From Prostheceraeus crozeri (Eukaryota > Platyhelminthes > Polycladida > Euryleptidae): a DNA stretch of 64,000 nt. Below the pieces are notes generated by a model. That model was not told the origin of the DNA and searched no databases. It saw only the letters and a list, made by a program, of their open reading frames with translations. The stretch is taken from NCBI GenBank assembly GCA_907163375.1, contig CAJQUW010006842.1, positions 67,001 to 131,000 of the forward strand, in the 5' to 3' direction. Numbering within the stretch: position 1 is the stretch's first letter; each line of letters starts with the position of its first letter. Both the position numbers and the translations under genes were made by a program. Below, piece by piece: positions 55,284 to 64,000 of the stretch.

Positions 55284-55300
55284 AATTGACCCTCGTACAT

Positions 55301-57251
55301 CTCACTCTATAACCGAACCTTGACACCACCAGACTACCCACACAACAGCAAATCAGCTGTCACTTTGGATACCGATTCCGGGAATCACGAAATCCTGTGC
55401 AATGCGTGCACTGAAATTGTAAACGTGACCACAGCACTCGACTCGATAACTACAATTCAGAGTGTGAAGAGGATATTTCGTGACACCGAAGGATTACAAA
55501 TCTGATGTGAATAGTTAGCGGAGTGCGAATATGACGCGAAGCACGATGATCAGACAGAGACAAACTCGGGGGAAAACGGAGCACCACAACCAGAGATAAC
55601 GCAAAAACACTGAAATTCACTGAGAGAGCATATGACTGACCGACCGCCGCACAACGACGCATGTTGAAGTTTATCGAAATATATTTTTTGCTCCACACTT
55701 TCAACAAATTGACATCAACAATCCAGATATGCACAACACAATAATGACCGAAAAATGCATGTTGGTCTACTGACAACTAAATGTTTGTCGAAGATTTTAA
55801 ATGAAGGTGATATCAACACAGAAAAAGTAATCATTTCCCATTTGGGTGTAAAAGTATTTTGCATCACGGATGCGGTGTGCAAAAATAGAAATATAGGAAT
55901 TATCGCGTCTTCCATTTGCTGAAAAACTATTGAGCCTGCAACATGCAAAGCTCGATAGCTTTTCTTTAAGATCAGAATGTTCATTCCAAAACGCACTTCA
56001 TTTTTTCAATAGACTCAAAATGCTTCTACCGTTCCACAACATTGATTCCATCTCGTGCTTAGAAAACGAAATTATTGAGCACTAGCAGCTTCGGCAGAAA
56101 AACCGATTGAAGCATTAAAATGAAAGTAATAGTTTTAGGTATTTTAGGTAACAAAAGAAGACTGTTTAAAAATTTGTAGCTTTCCTGTTGAAAGATTTTG
56201 CACCAAAGAATTGGTTGTTTTGATTTAATTGCTTTGCCACTAGACCTAATGTCTTCATTAAAAGTGAATTGCATTGTTGTTGTGTTTTGTTCATATACGC
56301 ATGAAAAGTGCATCATCAAAGCAATCAAGAAATATATAATATATATAAATTTTATTATATATTATATATAAAAATATAATTAATTTCCCCTACGTGCCTT
56401 AGAAAATTTGCAATCTACAAATTATGGATACATTTGATTACCATTTTAATTGCCAATACACGCGTAATGCTGCTAACTGCAGTAAATCTCATGAATATTT
56501 CTAGGTTCCTCGGCTATCCGTTTTTACTATTAGTACCGTAGCATTTATCAAGAACAGTGACCTGTTTCTGAATAAACGGTTAATGAGCAATTCACGTTCC
56601 TTCTAATGTAGCTGATTAAGTGATTTCTTGCAATTTTCTGCTATTTAATCTTAGCTGCACGAGACTTGTGCTTGCTTAAAATGGCTGCAGATAATTGAAG
56701 GGGTCGAACGTATAAGGAGATAGACCACATTTTTTCAAAAACAGATATTTCACCCCATTTTGTGATAGATCTGGATGCTTCTTTTGACTGTGTTAAACGA
56801 TGATTGGAGGTTTTCTTATATGGTTTCCACAAAGTGCATAAGGGGATAAGCCACTGTATGTACTTGATGGTGCAAGGTCCGAAGCAGAAAATGGACAATC
56901 ATGTCGTTGTGCAATGGTCGGGTGCAAAAGCATTACTGATATCTTCCTTGTACCAGGTCACACACTCATTTATATGATCGAGACTTCAGGCACAAGGAAG
57001 AATCAAGCTGAAAAAGAGAACATGTTTATTGTACACTCTCCGGAATGAGCCGCAAGGATCTATTTCGTCAATATGTTTCAAGAACAGATGATGACACAAG
57101 ATTTCATTAAAATTTCCGATCATTCAATGAAGCTAGCAATGAAAACATGGGGATTTCAAAGCTCATGTTTTCCGATATGACGATAAAAATCAGAGAAAGG
57201 TGTTGTTGCCTGAGGTCTCCAAAGATGTTGCTTCAAATTCGCAATGTGGAC
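55301..57251. other. No gene seen
   Basis: AT-rich sequence. Around 56328-56390 it is a near-pure A/T run with ATATATAA palindromes. Short frames on both strands have no recognisable content. Confidence 0.4.
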
Positions 57252-57871
57252 TAAGAGCGACTGGAACCGGGCCGCTTTTTCCGGGCCTGGAAGAATTTTG
57301 TATCTTGGCCCGGGTGAGAAATTTCATCGTTTTACGCACCTTACCATCTTTACTGAAGATATCAATTACATTAGTTGAGTGCTATCGCCTTGAGAATCAT
57401 TCTAAAAATCTAAATGTTGATGCTTTGAATAATGAATAATGCTTATCATGATCGAATGCTTTAGGTCCTATGCACCACATGTAAGCAAATTGATAGCTGT
57501 TGAACATTAAGATGAACTTTCAAACATTGAACAGTGAATTTTCATTTGTTTTAAATAGACTTTCTCATATAACCTGCCAATAGTGCAGGTTTGTTATGGA
57601 ACTTTGACGAAATATAATATAATAATACAATATATAAATTATCAGAAGATAATTTGACGAAATGCACCATCTATTTTGAAATCTCTTTGTGTATTTCTGC
57701 CTTTAGAAAGTCATGCGCAAAGAAAAGTCAATGCAAGCTAAATAAATTAGAAATAAGCTGATTGACAAGTGACTTTGCTTCAAATATAACAAACGCTTCT
57801 ATAGCTAAACAGTGCTGTTCAGCAGAGAATTTGAAACGCGGACCCGGGCCGGTTCAACTCTGGTTTGAACC
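57252..57871. mobile_element. Possible hAT-like relic with CCGGGCC-word ends
   Basis: Near 57256 CTGGAACCGGGCCGC and CCGGGCCTGG occur, and near 57842-57870 CGGACCCGGGCCGGTTCAAC, which ends ...CTCTG. These are roughly inverted relative to each other and GC-rich against an AT-rich background. No target duplication could be matched, so this is tentative. Confidence 0.3.
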
Positions 57872-58011
57872 AAGGTCACCTTTCATACTAACAAGGCCAA
57901 CTTAAAATGTAAAATGATTGACATCCTATTGCAAAGAACATGCCAGAATTGTGTATGTCCTACCATGCTGTGAAGTTCACTTTAAAGCGTCAGTTTGAGA
58001 TCTAAAAGGTA

Positions 58012-60270
58012 CCGTAAAACGGGCAAATTCCAGCCACTTTTTTGGCTTCTTTTTGAATTTTCTGCTATATATTTCATATAGAGTACGAGTTATACCTTCA
58101 TGAACTGCAATTTTGGCTTTCTGAAGACAATCAAAATGAAAAATAGCTTGAACAATGAAATACGTGTATTTAAGAACAACTTAGATACGGGTACTTCGAA
58201 AAACGAAATATGGGTAACCTCAGCCACCAACAGAAATTTTAGCAAAACGAACTGTTAGTAACTAAAACAACAATTCAACACGCAATACAAAGTCAACAAC
58301 AGCTAATTGCAGTTAGAGCACACAAAAAATACATCACTCGTTTCATTATTACAGGCTCCGCAGGTCCATATTCTGCAAGACGTGCATTGGACCCAGTCTG
58401 GTCCATTATATCCGGCAAACGAAATTTTACACAATCCACATTCGTCATCCTCACTGCAAGTTGAGCTGTCTTCATACCGTCCGCATGTGTTGAATTCACA
58501 TTTGACGTTGAGGCGACACTGTGAGACGGGAGAATCGGTCGGCCAGCCGTCACCTTTGCCCCACGGGGTCTTCGTTGATTGGAAGTTTGACCGCGCATTT
58601 CTCGCAGCATCCTAATAAGGCTGGAATCCAGGTCACGTCTGATGGCTTCTTCGCCGTGGGTCTCGGACCTTATCAGGCGGCTCAGTGGAGCGTCTCGATT
58701 AATGGGGGAAAAGCCACACGCTCTGAATCCACTTATCAGATTCTGCTTGGAGGGACTCTCCACCATCTTCCACAACTGGAACAACATGACTCCGAACGAC
58801 TGCTTCGGAATAGGCCCAGTTGCCCTGGACTCCCGACGGAAGTTCTATAGGATGATCCTCCACTTGGCTTTCACAGTTCTGAACACAGCGACGTCAAGAG
58901 GTTGAAGAAGGTGGGTAGAGTTAGGTGGAAGAGCGATGAATTTGATGTTGTATGCAGCAGCCATTTCGATCAATTCAACAGAGAAATGCGCTGCTAAATT
59001 ATCACCGATCACGAACTTTTCTCCGTGAAGATCCCTAACTGCAGGGATTAGAGTGTCACGAAACCAGGCTGCGAAAGAGTAGTCTTTATCAAACCATCCA
59101 CTTTTCGAACAGTTGAACACAGTTCCACGTGGTGCACCTTGCGTCCAAATCTCGTAAACACTGCGATTTGTAGATGACGTAGGGCGGAAGAAGCTTTCCG
59201 TCAGCGGAACCGCAAAACATCAGGGAGATATTGGTCTTTGAATGTTCCTGAACGATTTCGATGCGACGTGTTCTCCGCTTTGCAATCACTTTTTGAGAAC
59301 CAGGATTATCTGACAGTGCGGTCTCGTCGTAGTTGAAGACATGAGAAGGAGAAGCTTCTGATAATCCACATTGCGACAGTTCATCGAAGAAAGCGTTCAC
59401 CGTTTCTGGTCGAAGTGATGACCTGCTGCGTTTGATATTGCATCCCTGACGAAGAACCAGATTGTGTCTGGTCATAAAAGAGTTCACCCAGTCACTTCCT
59501 GGTCGATTATTTGTGAATAGCTCAACTTCACGACCTTTGGATGCTAGATATCGACAGACGAGGTCTTGAAGAAGTTGTTTAGTCAGACCGAATCCCCACT
59601 TGGTAATAGTCTGAATTGTTCGAGCGATGACTTGTTCTTCAGTTTGCGAAAGTTCTGTGGGTCTGCCAGGTCCCGCAACTATCTCATTCTTCTATGATGC
59701 CTTGATATGACGCTGTAGTGTTTCGCGATTGACATGATAAGCATCGGCAGCTTTTCTTTGTGACATTCGGTTTTCACGAACAGCGCTGACAGCTAACTGC
59801 ATATCGTCATCCCTGTAGCTCTTGACGGTTTTCTTCGTGGCCATCACTAACAGCAATCACACATTCGAATGTCACAAGAAAGAAAATTCATTCAGAAAAT
59901 ACGGAATCAAATTCGTTGATCGTCGTGACAGAGATCATGCGCAGGTGCAGGTGAGGACGCAAATCGATAAGACACGCGACTGTGTGCGACATAGATATCT
60001 GATTCATCGCTTCATCGCTGGCAGCACAGTCGAATTAGCAACAATGGGTAATGTCAGCCACCAACGATATTTACGATTTTTTTTAATTTTACGAATTACA
60101 AGCTCCGAAAGCAACTGTAACTAATCCAATTGTTCTGAAATGTCAAAAATGAAATCAGCAAAGAGTGTGAGCATCAGTTTTTAGGTAACTGTGAATGAAA
60201 AGAGTTTTTTGCACTTTTTTGATAAGTGGCTGACATTACCCCTGGTGGCTGACATTTGCCAGTTTTACGG
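58012..60270 (-). mobile_element. pogo-like DNA transposon (2259 bp), full length
   Basis: Flanked by TA (58010-58011 and 60271-60272). The inverted ends CCGTAAAACGGGCAAATTCC and GCCAGTTTTACGG continue into GCCAC/GTGGC. Inside, the words TCAGCCACCAAC and GGTAAYSTCAGCCACC recur near both ends (58211-58232 and 60048-60070), and GTGGCTGACATT occurs twice at the right end, probably subterminal binding sites. The transposase fills the minus strand. Confidence 0.9.
58293..59844 (-). pseudogene. pogo-like DDE transposase, complete domain order, broken frame
   Basis: The ATG at 59844 opens a psq/CENP-B-type HTH (MATKKTVKSYRDDDMQLAVS, RMSQRKAADAYHVNRETLQ), an in-frame TAG (59694), then a second HTH (SQTEEQVIARTIQTITKW) and the DNA-binding region to NSFMTRHNLVLRQG. 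Catalytic residues: Asp in FNYDETALSDNPGS, Asp in KFVIGDNLAAHF after a frameshift near 59120, and Asp in THLLQPLDVAVF, giving DD35D by my count. After a TAG near 58845 the same frame continues (SGFRACGFSPIN) to 58293. Two nonsense changes and one indel separate it from an intact gene. The family is a pogo relative with the Tigger-like LPPNSTHLLQPLD signature. Target is TA. Confidence 0.88.
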
Positions 60271-60272
60271 TA

Positions 60273-60464
60273 CCTTATTTGAACCTCCTGAGACGTTGCA
60301 CTGCTTAATATTAACAGGATATCGACAAAATGTCACAAATTGGTGTTTGCAGGATCGCTTCTTGTTTCATTGTACCCACTATGACATGCAGAAACGCAGC
60401 AAAGCCGTCATTTCTCACCACTCACTACATTAGACGGAAGCGACCCGAGTGAGTATTTTGCTGC
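60273..60464. other. No gene seen
   Basis: The sequence between the pogo element and repeat R1 has an open stretch that reads out of the pogo terminus, without recognisable content. Confidence 0.35.
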
Positions 60465-60652
60465 AGGAACTATGAACAACTATGTTGACCGAATGAACCG
60501 TTGACCGTCAGTTGTTCTCACAGTCATTGCTCGTCAACAATGTACACTCTGTCTCACCTAGGAAGAGACAAATAGTCTATTAGTATATCGAAGTGCACGG
60601 CGTCATTAACACCTGTATGCTGACTCACTGAATATATTGACATTGATCTTTG
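60465..60652. repeat. Dispersed repeat R1, second copy (inverted relative to 6900-7068)
   Basis: Contains ATGAACAACTATGTTGACC, TGCTCGTCAACAATGTACAC, CGGCGTCATTAACACC and GCTGACTCACTGAATATATT, each with a counterpart on the minus strand at 6900-7068. It stops just before the Penelope RT fragment. Confidence 0.6.
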
Positions 60653-60662
60653 TGTATGTTCT

Positions 60663-60833
60663 TCCGATAAAGGTTATAGTATTGTGATCCTTAACACGAA
60701 TGATTATTGTAGTAAAATGAAAGCTATTCTTAGTGATGAATCTAAATTTAAAACACTTCCAGCTACGAATAATATCAGAAAACATTTAACTGTCATGGAT
60801 GAAGGACGACTATACATGTATTTGAACAAATAA
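60663..60833 (+). pseudogene. Short Penelope-like RT fragment
   Basis: The 56-codon frame reads SDKGYSIVILNTNDYCSKMK, then AILSDESKFKTL, and ends at a stop. This matches the DKG-x-xIV-x-(M/L)N...DY...M...L.D..KF block at the start of Penelope-like reverse transcriptases. It belongs to a different subfamily from the element at 47.8 kb. It is followed by an 85-bp palindrome and a hammerhead-like motif, the latter a known companion of Penelope elements. Confidence 0.7.
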
Positions 60834-60950
60834 TGTCAAACATAAGTCAAGTACTTACATCTTTTTCATTGGCACAAGGAATCATCAATCCTTGTGGATG
60901 ATGGTGACATCTTATAAATTGGTGCAGCTTCGAATTTATTATGTAAAGAT

Positions 60951-61035
60951 GTAGTAGCTGCGCACATAGATATATGACGACTAACGTCCTATAATAGGAC
61001 GTTAGTCGTCATATATCTATGTGCGCAGCTACTAC
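60951..61035. repeat. Perfect 85-bp palindrome
   Basis: Two 42-base arms (60951-60992 starting GTAGTAGCTGCGCACATAG, and 60994-61035) are exact reverse complements around a single A at 60993. No mismatch was found on base-by-base reading. It would form a near-loopless hairpin or a cruciform. Confidence 0.97.
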
Positions 61036-61195
61036 AAGGATTGATCGGGAGAACAAAGAGAAGATGTTCATATCTATGCTGCAGCCTAAGCTAAATAAAT
61101 CATGACTACATGAAGATGCTACTTCTATGTGCCAATTCCCCGATTGTAGTTTGCATTAAACTATGTATAATTTGAAAATATATCGATTTAGTTCA

Positions 61196-61235
61196 TTCCC
61201 ATGACTAGCCTCTAAGAGGTGAAACCGGTCGGGAA
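61196..61235 (+). ncRNA. Hammerhead-ribozyme relic of Penelope type
   Basis: Stem I is TTCCC (61196-61200) with GGGAA (61231-61235). The core reads ATGACTA (61201-61207) where CUGANGA is required. Stem II is CCTC-TAA-GAGG (61209-61219), preceded by a G.U pair. GAAA is at 61221-61224 and the cleavage triplet GTC at 61228-61230. Stem III is the self-complementary ACCGGT with no loop, like the very short stem III of Penelope and newt hammerheads that cleave as dimers (established knowledge). Two essential core bases (C3 and G8) are changed, so this copy should be inactive. Confidence 0.65.
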
Positions 61236-61281
61236 ATTAGATCTTGGTTTTTCCTGAGTTGTGTATTCATATTCGGAAACC

Positions 61282-61384
<103 letters not shown>

Positions 61385-61681
61385 TTGCTATGTGACTTAA
61401 AGTACAACATATCAGAGGCATATAAAAGGCATGCGAATGAGGATGAATTTGCATCGGGTCTCGTACATAAAACATGCCAACAACTCGTATTTCAGTGTAA
61501 AACAGCCAATCACAGATAGATTAGTTCGTATCGCTACATACCAATCACATACGAAAGTAAGTGAGATTTCGTATGAAAAACATGATAGATCTCTGTAAAC
61601 ATACGAGAATCTCGTATCACATGTTAGTTTCAAATTGTATGTGATTTTAGTATATGTGTGTATGTAAATTTCGTATCCAGC

Positions 61682-62131
61682 GATTTACAGTGTACAAAGA
61701 TCAAATCCGTTTGAGAAAAAGAAGTGCACAGACGAATGCGTAGTATGCAAAAGTAATGGCAAAGGAAAATGTGATGCACAGGGAATAACTTACGAAATTG
61801 AATGTGAAGGATGCAAAGGGGTCTATATCGGAGAAACAGTAAGAAATGCGAAAATCAAAAGAAAAGAATATATAAAGCAAACGAGGGAAAAGAAGGATAC
61901 ATCAGGTTATGGAGACATTGCAAAGAACATCATGACAACATAGAACAAGAATTTTCAATGAATATAATAAGTGTACATCATAATAACGCAATGGAACGTC
62001 AAATAACGGAATCAGTCAATATCAAAAGCAGTATACAACAGAAAAGGATCGTCATTAACAACAAAACAGAGTGGAACCAACCTTACATGCTAACAGTGGC
62101 TATACAGAAGAACGAGGGAGATATAGAATAA
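61682..62131 (+). pseudogene. Second copy of the Penelope GIY-YIG domain
   Basis: Matches 50552-51001 with few changes: the cysteine knuckle with KCDAQ in place of KCDEQ, GVYIGETVRN in place of GVYIGETARN, and LTVAIQKNEGD in place of PTVAIQKNERD. It shares the same frameshift. No RT part lies upstream of it, because the block boundary is inside the MITE. Confidence 0.8.
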
Positions 62132-62937
62132 ATTATTGTGAACTATGAGACTATTGAATACTGAACTATGCTATATGTGGATATTTTCTGGATATCGATA
62201 ATGACAATGATAGTAAATAATTTTTGTAAATGTTTGCTTAGGATTTCCTTCTATTTCATTTGATAAGGCCAGACCGGCGAAATATATTTCGATACATTTT
62301 ATTAATTAATTTTTTTGTGCGCAGAAAGACTAGAATACTGAAAAACAATATTATTTCATTAATTTCAAAAATAATTATATCAAAGTCTTTCTTTACAAGA
62401 TTTATTGAAATTACTAAAAATATCCACTTCTATCGGACATAAATGCAAAGTTCCTCGGACACTAACGTGTCTTCGGAATCCATGCATTTATGTCCTCTAA
62501 AAGTGGATACTATTCCTATATTAGCATAGCAAACTTATATTACATTTGGTTCACTGAAATTGCATTATCAATCTAATAAGATATCCATATTCCGTTTAAA
62601 ATCATTGCATAATGCAGTAAGGAAATGTTCACAATCTTAATTGCTCTTATACTGTGGAAATCACTGGATAATTGCTGGATCGGAAATGAGACTGCTCCCA
62701 GATTTTTAAGGCTTCAGAAAGTTTCAGAAGCTCCATGAATAAAGTGTATCTTCTTTTTCCAATTATTTTTTGTGATCAACTATTTGTCTATTCAAAAAGA
62801 TGAACTTTCTTGCTTGTACACTTATGATCAAATAAGATCTTCATGAATGAATGAATGAATAGTCATATATTTCATCAATGATAATCAAAAATACATCAAA
62901 AGTGGAGCATACATTACAAGTGAAATAAGAAAAGAAG

Positions 62938-64000
62938 TCATAAAGTCACAAAACGGTTTGAAATGCGTGCGGCCATAACAGGAAAGCAGTTTTTAAGTCT
63001 TACTGTTTTACATAACGGGATTGACAGTCTACCATTTCTAAAATACATCAGTGCATTTAGGGGATGTTCAGGATTGTGTACTTCATTTATCAATTTCATA
63101 TAAGCAGATTTACGTTTTTCAAAAAACATGTTCTTAAATTCACAATTACATTCGGATTTACATATAACTCGCTTTGAACGTTTGAAAACACGCTTTACAG
63201 TTGACGTGATCTGTGCATTGATACTACCGAAAAGGGTTATACAATATAGCAAAATGTTTTCAATCATAGCACTATATGCCATCCACAGATCGTCGTGGCT
63301 TAAAGAATTTCTCAAAACTTTTAAAAGGTACATACGTTGAGAACATTTTCTTTCAATAGCTTCAAAATGAGGAGTCCATGACAGCTTATTGCTCCAAACA
63401 ACAACTAAGATGTTAATGACATCTACGACTTGAAATGGAAGTCTATCCAGCATACAATCGACAGCTTTGTTCTTCTTGGTAAAAATCACTATTTCATTTT
63501 CTTCTCATTTATACGCACTAAGTTTGAAGAAGACCATTGCTGTATGTATTCGACCTCATTCTTCACACTCAGTAAAGATTCTTCTAATTGATGCTCAGAA
63601 AAAGGAATAATTTCGTAAATATCATCAGCGTACTGAACAAATTTTGTGGACAACAATTTCGGCTTCAAATCATAGCAATAAAGAAGAAACAAAAATGGAC
63701 CCAATAGAGAACTTTGTGGAGCCTCACTTGTTATACAGGCTTCCTCACTTAGTGCATACTTTACACGAACTCTTTGAAAACGATCAGTTAAATATCTTGT
63801 CAACCATACAATAAAACCGGTGGGAAAGTTGAGCATTTTGAGTTTGTCAATCAATATGCTGTGAGATATTCTATCGAACGCCTTAGAAAAATCAAAATTG
63901 ACTAACATGCATCCATCAAAGGCATCACTTTCCAGGCACGATGTCACATGGTCATGAATAGAAATAAGTGCACACCTGCAGTCAGACAAAGGTTTGTAAC
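62938..64000 (-). pseudogene. Second copy of the LINE reverse transcriptase (3' half), cut by the window end
   Basis: Same protein as 51812-52875. It has its own frameshift near 63489 (after INEKK), where the first copy is open, so the two copies have decayed independently since duplication. The motifs FDFSKAFDRISHSIL and KFVQYADDIYEII are kept. Motif B reads SEAPQSSLLGPFLF, with the usual QGS changed to QSS. Confidence 0.88.

Larger units (their letters stand above)
51716..55300 (-). mobile_element. Non-LTR retrotransposon (Jockey/CR1-like), minus strand
   Basis: Three coding blocks in order on the minus strand: ORF1 (55283-54419), AP-type endonuclease (54397-53460) and RT (53436-51812). 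The 3' end at ~51716-51736 is a short run of (ATTC) words and not poly(A), as in CR1/L2-type elements. The copy is nearly full length but broken by several frameshifts. Confidence 0.85.

Overview
The window looks like AT-rich (roughly one third G+C by eye) nuclear DNA of an animal, probably an invertebrate. The support is spliced extracellular-domain exons (a thrombospondin type-1 exon with a 57-bp intron), a secreted PAN plus C-type-lectin protein, and a dense, diverse set of eukaryotic transposons. I cannot name the species. No bacterial operons, rRNA genes, CRISPR arrays or convincing functional tRNA genes were seen.

Layout. 0-8 kb holds the only clear host genes. A fragment of a secreted TSP1-containing gene (ADAMTS/papilin-like) lies on the minus strand at 1.76-2.6 kb, and an intronless PAN/C-type-lectin gene lies on the minus strand at 7.1-7.9 kb. 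A LINE 3' fragment (4.7-5.3 kb) and several small inverted-repeat elements lie around them. 8.5-16 kb is non-coding. It holds a tRNA-like Pol III promoter followed directly by a hammerhead-ribozyme-like motif (8491-8597), adjacent hairpins (10.6-10.9 kb), a hAT deletion derivative (12647-13385) and a palindromic array of ~155-bp units (14.2-15.4 kb). 16259-18814 is a Tc1/mariner element with 372-bp inverted repeats. 20.4-24.5 kb is a decayed copy of a large gene with a FEN1/PIN-like nuclease domain, cut off by a PIF/Harbinger segment (transposase plus divergently encoded Myb-like protein, 24.5-27.04 kb). 29048-33597 is a very recent Ty3/Gypsy insertion with 140-bp LTRs.

33.8-47 kb has a 182-bp tandem repeat, two long hAT elements with 8-bp target duplications (34704-37480 and 40834-43428), a ~1.3-kb low-copy repeat present twice (plus a diverged trace at the window start), a foldback element with hammerhead-like cores in both arms, and a Tigger deletion derivative. 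47.7-51 kb is a Penelope-like element (RT plus GIY-YIG) split by a 1000-bp TA-flanked insertion. 51.7-55.3 kb is a minus-strand non-LTR retrotransposon (ORF1, endonuclease, RT). 58012-60270 is a pogo-like transposon with a complete DDD triad but broken frame. 60.6-61.3 kb has a second Penelope fragment, a perfect 85-bp palindrome and a second hammerhead-like motif. From 61381 to the end, the 50251-52875 block is repeated in direct orientation about 11.13 kb downstream.

Taken together, this is a transposon graveyard with a few recent arrivals around one or two secreted-protein genes. The most unusual content is (i) the FEN1-like nuclease family, which is not a standard DDE transposase, and (ii) several hammerhead-like ribozyme motifs in different repeat contexts: SINE-like, Penelope-linked and foldback. 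All family calls are by eye; no search was run.
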